From Methylovorus mays (GTDB taxonomy: Bacteria > Pseudomonadota > Gammaproteobacteria > Burkholderiales > Methylophilaceae): 64,000 nucleotides of DNA. Where the stretch lies: assembly GCF_020531915.1 (NCBI RefSeq), contig NZ_JAJAVG010000005.1, forward strand, positions 62,001-126,000, given 5' to 3'. Below the pieces are notes generated by a model, which had not been told where the DNA came from, searched no databases, and worked only from the letters and a program-made list of their open reading frames with translations. Each line of letters starts with the position of its first letter. Within the stretch, counting starts at the first letter, position 1. Of the stretch, positions 10,477-18,608 are shown piece after piece. Position numbers and translations under genes: made by a program.

Positions 10477-11292
10477 CTAGAAACCAATTTTCTCCAGCAT
10501 GCGCTCAAAATAACCAGGCTCTTCTTCTGGTGGCAAATCATCCTCAGGTGCAGCCTGCGTAGCTGCGGCCGGCGCGGCTTTGGCAGGTACAGACTTGGCA
10601 GCGGGCACCGATTGCGCACTGGTTGAGGCAGCAGGTGCTGACTGCTTGGCGGGAGCAGCCTGAGTTGCGGCTGGTGCAGCTTTGCTTGGCGCTGGCGCGG
10701 CAGCAGGAGCATCCCGTACCACAGCCGGAGCAACAGACTCAGCGGGATCGCTGACATCAGATGGTCGCGCAGGCGCTGAAGCAGGCGGATTGACCAGCAT
10801 GGGATCCAGAGCCTCCTTGCTGGAAGGCGTCTCACCAACGGCAGGAGTGGCTGTGGCAGCAGCGGCTGCCGCTGGGGCATCATCCGACTTCCAGAATTTG
10901 AGGCGATCCCACAACCCTTTCTCCGGTTCAACCGAGCGACGCTGCAACTCAGGCACTGTGGGGTCAACACCTGCCGGAATAGTATCGCCACGAACACGCT
11001 TCAGCTGCTCGTTCTCAAACTCCAGAATGACACGACGCTGTTGAACAATCTTGCCGTCCTTGCGATATTGATAAAAATAATCCCAGCGATCGCCGTGGAA
11101 ACTATCCTGCAAAAGCGGGGTCCCCATCACAAATCGTGCTTGCGATTTGCTCATCCCCGGCTTCAATTGCATCAACATCTTCGAGGTGACAATATTGCCC
11201 TGCTGGATATCCATCCGGTATGGCTTGATCGATGGAAGCGCCGAACTGCAAGCGGCGCATAAAAGGGTCAGTAAGAGAATTGTGTAGCGCAT
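10477..11292 (-). CDS. bamE: Outer-membrane assembly lipoprotein BamE with long Ala/Pro-rich tail
   Basis: BamE is an accessory lipoprotein of the BAM complex that inserts beta-barrel proteins into the outer membrane. The product (271 aa) opens with a lipoprotein signal MRYTILLLTLLCAAC; the Cys follows Ala-Ala, with an unusual Cys at -3. The BamE/SmpA fold follows (MDIQQGNIVTSKMLMQLKPG, ARFVMGTPLLQDSFHGDRWD, FENEQLKRV). Classical BamE is only about 110-120 residues, so residues from about 135 onward, rich in Ala, Pro and Ser and ending in an acidic, aromatic PPEEEPGYFERMLEKIGF, are an extension. Similar tails occur in some beta- and gamma-proteobacterial homologues. It is divergent from fur, a widespread arrangement. 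Confidence 0.92.
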   Translation of the reverse strand: MRYTILLLTLLCAACSSALPSIKPYRMDIQQGNIVTSKMLMQLKPGMSKSQARFVMGTPLLQDSFHGDRWDYFYQYRKDGKIVQQRRVILEFENEQLKRVRGDTIPAGVDPTVPELQRRSVEPEKGLWDRLKFWKSDDAPAAAAAATATPAVGETPSSKEALDPMLVNPPASAPARPSDVSDPAESVAPAVVRDAPAAAPAPSKAAPAATQAAPAKQSAPAASTSAQSVPAAKSVPAKAAPAAATQAAPEDDLPPEEEPGYFERMLEKIGF

Positions 11293-11385
11293 TACCATGA
11301 CTTTGGCTGGAAATGGCGTTAATATACCATGACAGCCAGACGCCAGAACACCACCATCCCAAATACTAGTTGAGTACCGAAAATC

Positions 11386-11808
11386 ATGCGTGAACCTGAT
11401 GAATTAAAAAATGCCGGCCTGAAGGCTACCCTGCCAAGACTGAAGGTGCTGAGCCTGTTTGAAAACAGCAAAGAGCGTCATTTGTCCGCAGAAGATGTTT
11501 ACAAGATATTGCTGTCAACCGGAGAAGACGTAGGCCTTGCCACCGTCTATCGCGTACTGACGCAATTTGAACAGGCTGGCTTGCTGATCCGCCATCACTT
11601 TGAAAGCGGCAAAGCCGTATTCGAATTGAATCAGGGTGGCCATCACGACCATATCGTCTGTATCAAATGTGGCCGTGTAGAAGAGTTTTTTGATGAAGAA
11701 ATCGAAAAGCGTCAGAAAATGGCCGCAACCGAACGCGGCTTTACCATTCAGGACCATTCCTTGTACATCTATGGCGTCTGCACCAAGCAGCCCTGCCAAC
11801 CAAAGTAA
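11386..11808 (+). CDS. fur: Ferric uptake regulator Fur
   Basis: Iron-responsive transcriptional repressor. The 140-residue protein has the N-terminal winged helix (LKNAGLKATLPRLKVL, DVGLATVYRVLTQFEQAGL) and the C-terminal dimer/metal domain with GGHHDHIVCIKCGRVEEF, including the HHDH metal ligands and the CxxC structural zinc site; a second CTKQPC lies at the C-terminus. It is divergent from bamE and convergent with recN, whose stop lies four bases away. No clear Fur box is visible in the 93-bp bamE-fur gap. Confidence 0.96.
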   Translation: MREPDELKNAGLKATLPRLKVLSLFENSKERHLSAEDVYKILLSTGEDVGLATVYRVLTQFEQAGLLIRHHFESGKAVFELNQGGHHDHIVCIKCGRVEEFFDEEIEKRQKMAATERGFTIQDHSLYIYGVCTKQPCQPK

Positions 11809-11811
11809 TCG

Positions 11812-13467
11812 CTAGGCCTTAGCCAGCATCTCGGCCGCATGCTGCAAGGTGGTCTCGGTAATATCCACGCCACCCAGCATGCGCGCTACTTCGTTGATAC
11901 GTTCACTCGCACTTAATGGATCAATCCGGCTGAGGGTCAGGCCGTCCTGCTGACGCTTGCTCACACGCAAATGCTGCTGCCCTTGCGCTGCCACCTGCGG
12001 AAGATGGGTAATCACCAGCACTTGGCGCTCCTGGCCCAGTTGCTTCAGTAACTGGCCAACGATTTCTGCCACACCACCGCCTATACCGACATCCACCTCA
12101 TCAAAAATCATGGTGGGGATATCGCCTTGTTGCGCAGTCACCACGCGGATGGCAAGGCTGATGCGCGACAACTCGCCGCCAGATGCCACTTTGCTTAATG
12201 GCCTGGGCACGGTCCCAGCATGGCCGGCGACCAGAAATTCCACCTGCTCCAGCCCGTGGGCCGACGCTTGCTGATTGGTCAGGGCAACCTCAAAACGCCC
12301 CCCAGACAGCGAAAGACGTTGCATTTCGGTACTGATCAGCGCTGACAGACGCTGAGCCGCTACCTGACGCTCTTCACTCAAGCGCTGCGCAAGCTGGTGA
12401 TAGGATTGCCATGCAGCTTTTTCCTGCTGGACGAGCTGGCCATCGTCGACCATCAACTCCAGCTCTTCCATGCGCAGTTGCCACTGCGCCATAAGATCCG
12501 TCAACTCCTCCGGCCTGACGCGATATTTGCGCGCCATACCATGCAATGCTTGAATGCGTGACTCCACCTCGGTCAGACGTTCAGGATCCAGCTCCGTGCG
12601 TTGCAAATAACGATTGAGCGAACGATCGGTCTCTTCCAGCTGAATGATCGCAGAATCGAGCGTATCCGCCGCCTCTTTCAGTGTCTCGTCCAGTTCAACC
12701 AGCTCCTGCAACTTATGCTGGAATGCGCTGAGTTGCGGCATGACGGAATACTCACCCTCGCTCAATATCTGACGACACGCCTCCCCGCCTGCAATGAGGC
12801 CCGCGGCATTGGAAAGTCGTGCATGCTCTTGCTGTAATGGCTCCCACTCATCGGCGGCTGGCGCCAGCTGGGTCAGCTCACGGAGCTGATCACGCAGCTC
12901 CGCCAGTTCGTCGGCATAGGCCGCAGCATGCCGCTCCGCCGCCAGACGACGCTCGTGCAAAGCCTGCCAGACATGAAAATGCTGGCCCACATCTGCCGCC
13001 AGCGCCGACTGTCCTGCGTACAAATCCAGCGTTTGACGCTGATAGCTGGTCTTGAGCAGCGAATGATGGGCGTGCTGGCTGTAAATATCGACCAGGAATT
13101 CGCCCGCCTCCCGCAATTGCTGCACGGTTGCCGGCATGCCGCCAATAAAGGCCTTGGAGCGGCCATCCGCATAAATCACACGGCGCAGCAATAGTTGCTG
13201 ATCATCCGACGGCAGCTCATGCTCATCCAGCCAATGCTGCAAATCAGGCAGGCCTGCAATGTCAAAACTGGCGCTGATATCGGCACGATCACATCCGCTG
13301 CGCGTGACACCGCCCTCGCCCCTCGCCCCCAAGGCCAGGGAGAGCGCATCAATCAGGATGGATTTACCCGCACCGGTTTCCCCGGTTAATACGGTAAAGC
13401 CGCGGTCAAACTCGAGATTGAGTTGATCAACGATGACGAAGTCGCGGATAGTGAGTGTCTGTAACAT
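11812..13467 (-). CDS. recN: DNA repair protein RecN
   Basis: SMC-like ATPase acting in recombinational repair of double-strand breaks. The 551 residues show Walker A GETGAGKS (about 29-36), a long helical middle region (coiled coil about 150-360), the ABC signature LSKVASGGELSRISLAIRV and Walker B TMIFDEVDVGIGGG. The start MLQTLTIRDFVIVDQL is typical. It lies 28 bases downstream of nadK on the same strand. In many proteobacteria the nadK-recN pair is conserved and LexA-regulated; I did not find a clear SOS box here. Confidence 0.96.
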   Translation of the reverse strand: MLQTLTIRDFVIVDQLNLEFDRGFTVLTGETGAGKSILIDALSLALGARGEGGVTRSGCDRADISASFDIAGLPDLQHWLDEHELPSDDQQLLLRRVIYADGRSKAFIGGMPATVQQLREAGEFLVDIYSQHAHHSLLKTSYQRQTLDLYAGQSALAADVGQHFHVWQALHERRLAAERHAAAYADELAELRDQLRELTQLAPAADEWEPLQQEHARLSNAAGLIAGGEACRQILSEGEYSVMPQLSAFQHKLQELVELDETLKEAADTLDSAIIQLEETDRSLNRYLQRTELDPERLTEVESRIQALHGMARKYRVRPEELTDLMAQWQLRMEELELMVDDGQLVQQEKAAWQSYHQLAQRLSEERQVAAQRLSALISTEMQRLSLSGGRFEVALTNQQASAHGLEQVEFLVAGHAGTVPRPLSKVASGGELSRISLAIRVVTAQQGDIPTMIFDEVDVGIGGGVAEIVGQLLKQLGQERQVLVITHLPQVAAQGQQHLRVSKRQQDGLTLSRIDPLSASERINEVARMLGGVDITETTLQHAAEMLAKA

Positions 13468-13495
13468 GGTGTCCTGCTGCGATGATGGGTGGGGA

Positions 13496-14359
13496 TCAAC
13501 CCCAGTTGAGCTTTTCCCTGAGCATGTCGTAATGGCTGTGACCTAGCAAGTGCAGAAGCGTCACGGTTTTTTTCGCCCGCTCTACCAGTATCCTGTCACC
13601 CTGTTGCAGTTCAAACTGCATCTGGCCATCCAGATGCATGCGCACATCTGGCGCTTGCACCACAGTGATTTCCACTTTGCTATTACTGCTGATGGCGATG
13701 GGCCGATTACTCAGGGTATGCGGGCAAATCGGCACCAGCGCAATCGCATCCAGCATCGGATGCAGAATCGGACCACCGGCAGATAATGAATATGCTGTCG
13801 TACCGGTAGGGGTTGCGAGAATCAAGCCGTCGGCGCGCTGACGATGCACAAACTGGCCGTCGATATGCACCTCCAGCTCAATCAGCCTTGCCATGCCATT
13901 CTTATTGATGACCACATCATTCAATGCCCGCCCTTGATGCACGGGTTCACCGTTACGCATGACCGTAGCCGATAGCAAAATGCGTTGCTCGGTCTGATAT
14001 TCGCCTGCCAGAATCAGGCTCATGGCCTCGCACATGGATTCAGATGTGATATCTGTCAAAAAACCAAAGCGCCCACGATTCACGCCGACCAGCGGAATCT
14101 GGTAATCCACCAGTGAGCGCGCCACGCTGAGCATGGTACCGTCGCCGCCCAGCACCACGGCAAGATCAGCATAGGCACCGATCGCGTTGATATGCACCGT
14201 CGTGTAGCCCTTGATCTCAGATTGCTCCGCGGTTTTTTCCTCAATGAAAATACCAATCTGCCGCTCCGCGAGAAATCGAGCCAGCGCGAGTATCTGCTCG
14301 CGCATTTCGGGGTTCATGTATTTCCCGATCAGCGCTACCGTTTGGAATGCATTTTTCAT
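13496..14359 (-). CDS. nadK: NAD kinase
   Basis: Phosphorylates NAD to NADP. The product has the GGDGTML motif (about residues 71-77), NRGRFGFLTDI, the NDVVINK motif and the glycine-rich TPTGTTAYSLSAGGPI, all diagnostic. Two start codons nine bases apart are possible, ATG at 14368 (MHAMKNAF) and ATG at 14359 (MKNAFQTVALIGKY); the second fits the family better and gives 287 aa. Neither has a strong ribosome-binding site. It is divergent from the PbgA-like gene and upstream of recN. Confidence 0.95.
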   Translation of the reverse strand: MKNAFQTVALIGKYMNPEMREQILALARFLAERQIGIFIEEKTAEQSEIKGYTTVHINAIGAYADLAVVLGGDGTMLSVARSLVDYQIPLVGVNRGRFGFLTDITSESMCEAMSLILAGEYQTEQRILLSATVMRNGEPVHQGRALNDVVINKNGMARLIELEVHIDGQFVHRQRADGLILATPTGTTAYSLSAGGPILHPMLDAIALVPICPHTLSNRPIAISSNSKVEITVVQAPDVRMHLDGQMQFELQQGDRILVERAKKTVTLLHLLGHSHYDMLREKLNWG

Positions 14360-14434
14360 GGCATGCATTTAATCATAGATAACATAAGCACAGAAGAGCG
14401 CCCGTACGATGTGCGTCAACCTCCCAATCAATAC

Positions 14435-14477
14435 GGCATCATTAAAGTCTGCAAATATTGCAGACTTTAATGATGCC
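14435..14477. repeat. 19-bp perfect inverted repeat with 5-nt spacer
   Basis: Arms GGCATCATTAAAGTCTGCA (14435-14453) and its exact complement (14459-14477) flank AATAT. It lies in the 269-bp gap between divergent nadK and the PbgA-like gene. Neither strand shows a T-run after the stem and no gene ends here, so it is not an obvious terminator. The rest of the gap is relatively AT-rich and shows no other feature that I can support. Confidence 0.85.
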
Positions 14478-14628
14478 CGCTACCAACTTTTGCACACATC
14501 ACCACTGCTTCGCTCTCCTGAGCATACAAAAAACCAATATTATTCATATGGATAGATATCACACCCAACCAAGCACAGCCTTTGCATGGTAACCGCCATC
14601 GTAAATACCACTGATCAGGTTACCCCGC

Positions 14629-16557
14629 ATGAGTCTCAGCAAACACCACCAGTCCAGGCTGCTATCGCATTTTCTGTTATTAAGCTATTTGATGGTCTTG
14701 CTGGTATCCGTTGATTCGGTCGCATTTGGCACGGCCTACACCACCAGCTTAGGCGCCCTATTTTTCATCACGATGGCCTTCCTTTGCTATGGCGCCCTTT
14801 ATCTCTTGCCTGCCATCGTGCTCACACGGCTGACTTTCAGCCTCAGCAACTGGAAACGCCAACCCGAGCAGGCAGCACGCACACTCCCTTCCAGCCTGGT
14901 CGCCATCCTCACCACTGGCATTACCTTGCTGCTGCTGTTTGCCAACGCCAAGGTATTCGCGCTCTATGGCATGTTTATCAATGGTTTCATCATTAATCTG
15001 GTAATGACGCCAGGCGGCCTGCTGTCCTTGGGTGGGAGCGGCGCATCCGATGCGGGCTTTGCATTGATCGCCGCGGGCTTTTTTGTCCTGCAAGGCGGGC
15101 TCTTCTGGCTAACACGTCGCTGCTATCTGCGTACGCTCCAACATGAATGGCTGCCCGCCCGCATGTATGTATACACGTTGCTGGTGCTAGTGTTGACCAC
15201 CTTCGGCATACACTTTACCTATGCGGCCAACGATGCCTTTGGGCGCAATGCCATCATGTCGCTAACCGATACCATCCCCTTTTTTCAGCACGTGACCAGC
15301 CGTCACTTCTTCGCCAAGCTGGGGTATGAAATCAAGCGTGGCCCCAAGCTGGATGTCAAAGGTCGGCTCAACTACCCCATGGCACCGCTGCAGATCACGG
15401 CACCCGCCAAGCCGTACAACATCGTCTGGCTGACGTCGGAATCCTGGCGGGCTGACATGCTGAATCCGGAAATCATGCCAGCCACGTGGCAGTTTGCCAG
15501 TCAGGCCGCGCGGTTCACCCATAACTACAGCGGCGGCAACGGCACACGCATGGGCGTGTTCTCCATGTTTACCGGCATCCCCGGCAACTACTGGTTTCCT
15601 TTCCTGAAAGAGCAACGAGGCGCCGCCATCATTGATGTCTTGCAGCAACAGAACTACCAGATGAGCCTGTATACCAGCGCCATGTTTTCTTATCCCGAGT
15701 TTGAGAAGACCATCTTCAGCCAGGTACCGGCCGACAAACTGCATTCGCTGCAGAAAAATGGCAAGCAAGGCTGGGAAAATGACCGCACCAATGTCACTGA
15801 CATGCTGAACTTCATTGACAAGCGCGACCCCAGCAAGCCGTTCTTCACGTTCATGTTTTTTGAGACGCCGCACGCACGCTATTACTTCCCTCCGGAAAGC
15901 GTCATCCGTCGCCCGTATGAAAATGACATCAACTACGCCACGCTCGACAACGCCACGCTGAAAAAGAACATTACGGGTATCAAGAATCGTTATATCAACG
16001 CTGTGCATGACCTGGACAGCCAGTTTGCTCGAGTGTTTGATTATCTGAAAGAACATCAATTGCTGGACAACACCATCGTGGTGCTTGTCGGCGACCATGG
16101 CGAGGAATTCATGGAGCATGGCTACTGGGGCCACAACTCCACATTTGTGGATCAGCAGATCCGCACACCGCTGGTACTGTGGGTGCCGGGGCAAGCCGCA
16201 CAGGTATCCGACAAGATGACCAGCCACATGGACATCATTCCTACCCTGATGCCCTTGCTGGGGGTAAGTAATCCGGTATCGGATTACGCCATCGGCTACA
16301 ACCTGTTTGGCGATCAAAAACGTCCCTATGCTTACGTGTCTGACTGGAGCAAGATCACCTACATTGACCAGGATGTAAAAATCACCCAACCCGTCAGCAT
16401 TGATGGTTATGCAGGCAATCGCATCACCACCGCCGACGATAGACCTATTCCGATTGAGCAGGTTGCCCGCATCGCCCAGCAAAAACAGCCTGCCACGCTA
16501 CAACTCATGCGAGATCTGTCGCGCTACATGGTCAAAGAGCATCCCCAGCCACAATAA
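14629..16557 (+). CDS. PbgA/YejM-like inner-membrane protein with sulfatase-fold domain
   Basis: A 642-residue protein with about five N-terminal transmembrane segments (residues about 12-35, 40-65, 90-125, 143-162, 177-200; DUF3413-like) followed by a periplasmic alkaline-phosphatase/sulfatase-fold domain from about 262. Landmarks are LTSESWRADMLNPEIMPATW, SGGNGTRMGVFSMFTGIPG with Thr306 at the nucleophile position, the metal-ligand-like VVLVGDHGEEFMEHGYWGH, and FETPHARYYFPPE. This architecture matches E. coli PbgA/YejM (LapC), which senses LPS and controls LpxC turnover through LapB and FtsH, and also phosphoethanolamine- or glycerophosphate-type transferases. Regulation versus catalysis cannot be settled by reading. 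LPS genes elsewhere in the window fit an envelope role. Confidence 0.85.
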   Translation: MSLSKHHQSRLLSHFLLLSYLMVLLVSVDSVAFGTAYTTSLGALFFITMAFLCYGALYLLPAIVLTRLTFSLSNWKRQPEQAARTLPSSLVAILTTGITLLLLFANAKVFALYGMFINGFIINLVMTPGGLLSLGGSGASDAGFALIAAGFFVLQGGLFWLTRRCYLRTLQHEWLPARMYVYTLLVLVLTTFGIHFTYAANDAFGRNAIMSLTDTIPFFQHVTSRHFFAKLGYEIKRGPKLDVKGRLNYPMAPLQITAPAKPYNIVWLTSESWRADMLNPEIMPATWQFASQAARFTHNYSGGNGTRMGVFSMFTGIPGNYWFPFLKEQRGAAIIDVLQQQNYQMSLYTSAMFSYPEFEKTIFSQVPADKLHSLQKNGKQGWENDRTNVTDMLNFIDKRDPSKPFFTFMFFETPHARYYFPPESVIRRPYENDINYATLDNATLKKNITGIKNRYINAVHDLDSQFARVFDYLKEHQLLDNTIVVLVGDHGEEFMEHGYWGHNSTFVDQQIRTPLVLWVPGQAAQVSDKMTSHMDIIPTLMPLLGVSNPVSDYAIGYNLFGDQKRPYAYVSDWSKITYIDQDVKITQPVSIDGYAGNRITTADDRPIPIEQVARIAQQKQPATLQLMRDLSRYMVKEHPQPQ

Positions 16558-16563
16558 GCCCGC

Positions 16564-16653
16564 GGAGGTGCGTAATACTTATTGCGCTCCTCCTGCTTGT
16601 ACCGGATAATTTTCAACGATGGGTGCTACACCCGCCACAGACATTCGGTACAA
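16564..16653 (+). promoter_or_regulatory. Structured leader in front of hrcA
   Basis: Two inverted repeats fill the gap after the PbgA-like gene. The first is 13 bp with two mismatches and a 4-nt loop (16564-16576 with 16581-16593). In the second, TTGTACCG (16597-16604) pairs with CGGTACAA (16646-16653), enclosing an inner GGGTG-CTA-CACCC hairpin. The right arm ends directly before the GTG start of hrcA, so the stem would hide the ribosome-binding region. A role as RNA thermometer or translational control element is inference. Confidence 0.5.
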
Positions 16654-17679
16654 GTGACTACTCTGGATAAACGCGCACAAATTCTGCTTAAAACGCTGGT
16701 TGAACATTACATCAGCGATGGTCAGCCCGTGGGGTCGCGCACGCTTTCAAAATGCTCAGGTCTGGATCTCAGCCCCGCCACCGTGCGCAATGTCATGTCT
16801 GACCTGGAGGAGATGGGGTTTATTGCCAGCCCGCATACGTCGGCGGGCCGCATTCCCACCCACCGTGGCTACCGCTTTTTTGTAGATACACTGCTCACCA
16901 TCAAGCCGCTGCAATCGCAGGAAATTCAGCGGCTGGAAAGCGAACTTTCCTCGCCCGATCCACAAGAGCTGATTTCATCTGCCGCTGGCCTGCTCTCCAG
17001 CCTGACGCAGTTTGCCGGTGTGGTCATGATTCCCCGCCGCAAGTCGATTGCCTTCAAGCACCTGGAATTTCTGCCGCTTTCGGATACCAGGCTGCTGGTC
17101 ATCATCGTCACCTCAGATGGCAATGTGCAGAATCGCATCATTGTCACCGACAAAGCCTATAGCGCGGCCGAGCTTACCCAGGCCAGCAACTTCTTCAATG
17201 CCAACTACTCGGGCAGCACTTTTGAGGATGTGCAGAAAAAGCTGCACGAAGAACTGAAACAGATGCAGTCGGACATGAACCGCCTGATGGCTGCCGCACT
17301 CGACGCCAGCAGCAAGGCACTGGATGAAGACCGCGACAATGTGGTGATCTCCGGCGAGCGCAATCTGCTGCAGGTTGATGAGTTGTCGACCAATGTCACC
17401 TCTCTGCGCAAACTGTTCGAGATATTCGAGCGTCGCACCTCGCTGATGCAGCTGCTGGACAATAGCCAGCGCGCCGAAGGCATCCAGATTTTTATCGGTG
17501 GCGAATCCGGCTACCTGCCCCTGGATGAATGCAGCATGGTGACCGCGCCTTACGAAGCCAACGGCCAGATCGTTGGCACACTCGGCGTCATCGGGCCTAC
17601 TCGCATGGCTTACGAACGCGTCATTCCGATTGTTGATATTACGGCCAAGCTGCTCTCGAGCGGCCTGTCCATGAAATAA
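16654..17679 (+). CDS. hrcA: Heat-inducible transcription repressor HrcA
   Basis: Represses chaperone operons by binding CIRCE inverted repeats; GroE assists its folding. The product (341 aa from GTG 16654) starts VTTLDKRAQILLKTLVEHYI and contains the winged-helix signature DGQPVGSRTLSK and LSPATVRNVMSDLEEMGFI, then SAGRIPTHRGYRFFVD and the C-terminal GAF-like domain with IFIGGESGY and GTLGVIGPTRMAYERVI. The frame is open upstream to a TTG at 16582, but HrcA proteins normally begin at the LDKRAQ region. I saw no CIRCE element before grpE or dnaK; its targets (probably groES) lie outside the window. A PilZ gene follows after two bases. Confidence 0.95.
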   Translation: MTTLDKRAQILLKTLVEHYISDGQPVGSRTLSKCSGLDLSPATVRNVMSDLEEMGFIASPHTSAGRIPTHRGYRFFVDTLLTIKPLQSQEIQRLESELSSPDPQELISSAAGLLSSLTQFAGVVMIPRRKSIAFKHLEFLPLSDTRLLVIIVTSDGNVQNRIIVTDKAYSAAELTQASNFFNANYSGSTFEDVQKKLHEELKQMQSDMNRLMAAALDASSKALDEDRDNVVISGERNLLQVDELSTNVTSLRKLFEIFERRTSLMQLLDNSQRAEGIQIFIGGESGYLPLDECSMVTAPYEANGQIVGTLGVIGPTRMAYERVIPIVDITAKLLSSGLSMK

Positions 17680-17681
17680 CC

Positions 17682-18602
17682 ATGTCCCGACCATCCAGCT
17701 TTCAGTTATTGAACAAATCCACCTTGCACGTCGGGGCCACCATCCGGCATCCCTTGTTTGACGCCAAGGGACTGCTGGTATCGCCTGCTGGCCAGGTGAT
17801 TCAGGATGCTGCCATGCTGGACGAGTTGCGCGCGAAAGATCTGTACGTCGACAGCGAGATCAGTGGCGACCAGAACCCCATCGAATCCATGCAAAAGAAC
17901 GGCAAGGACATCAAGGTGGAAACGGTCGATGCCAGCAAGGAAAACATCACGCGCCAGCTGGAAATTGGCGACAATATCCAGATCAAATTCCTGACTACCT
18001 CTGGCAGCCAGGATGCCTTTTTCGTCAAGTTTCTTGGCGGTATGGCGCAGCGCAGCATCGTCTGCAGCCTGCCTGTGGTAAATGATCGCGTCATGTTCAT
18101 CAAGGAAGGCAGTGCATTTTCGGTGTCGTTATTCAGCGGCCGCAATGTCTACGCCTTCACCACCACCGCCGAGGTGGTATATAGCAGACCCTATCCGCAC
18201 ATGCACCTCGCCTACCCGCGCATGGTCACCATGTCGAAAATACGGCGCTCGCAACGCATTCAGGTCAACATCATCACGTCCTTCACCAACCTCTCCACCC
18301 TGCTCAAGAGCAAGGCATCCGGCATGCTGGTCGATATCAGCATGGGCGGTGCCTTGGTCGAATCGACAGAAGGCGTGGGTCAGGTCGGGCACGAACTGGA
18401 GTGCAATTTCAAGCTGCACATCAACGGCACTGAAACTTTTTTTACCTTGCCCAGCCATATCTGCAGCCAGCGGACCATACAGACTGACAGTGGCAAACTG
18501 GTGGTGCAGCAGGGCCTGGAGTTCGATGACATTCCCTACCAGCAGAAAATTCTGCTGCAGAACTTCATCCTGCAATCGATTTCCAACATTCAACTCGGAT
18601 AA
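17682..18602 (+). CDS. YcgR-like PilZ-domain c-di-GMP receptor
   Basis: Probable cyclic-di-GMP effector. The C-terminal PilZ domain carries the ligand motif RxxxR in KIRRSQRIQV (Arg188 and Arg192) and DxSxxG in VDISMGGALVES (Asp218, Ser220, Gly223). The middle region (about 93-180, LEIGDNIQIKFLTTSG through RSIVCSLP) resembles the YcgR N-terminal domain that touches the flagellar motor. An additional N-terminal segment of about 90 residues precedes it (HVGATIRHPLFDAKGLLVSP), similar to stretches seen before HD-GYP/PilZ modules. It begins two bases after the hrcA stop and ends six bases before hemH, so the three may be co-transcribed. Flagellar braking is the leading guess, but other c-di-GMP outputs are possible. 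Confidence 0.85.
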   Translation: MSRPSSFQLLNKSTLHVGATIRHPLFDAKGLLVSPAGQVIQDAAMLDELRAKDLYVDSEISGDQNPIESMQKNGKDIKVETVDASKENITRQLEIGDNIQIKFLTTSGSQDAFFVKFLGGMAQRSIVCSLPVVNDRVMFIKEGSAFSVSLFSGRNVYAFTTTAEVVYSRPYPHMHLAYPRMVTMSKIRRSQRIQVNIITSFTNLSTLLKSKASGMLVDISMGGALVESTEGVGQVGHELECNFKLHINGTETFFTLPSHICSQRTIQTDSGKLVVQQGLEFDDIPYQQKILLQNFILQSISNIQLG

Positions 18603-18608
18603 CACCGC

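Noticed and set aside
10560-10880. Simple-sequence repeat or phase-variable tract in bamE
   Set aside because: The region is low complexity in protein but the codons vary, with no long perfect DNA repeat.
11293-11385. Fur box in the bamE-fur gap
   Set aside because: No stretch close to the GATAATGATAATCATTATC consensus was seen.
15262-16482. Open frame of 406 codons opposite the PbgA-like gene
   Set aside because: The plus-strand frame has clear membrane segments and sulfatase motifs; the antisense product has none.
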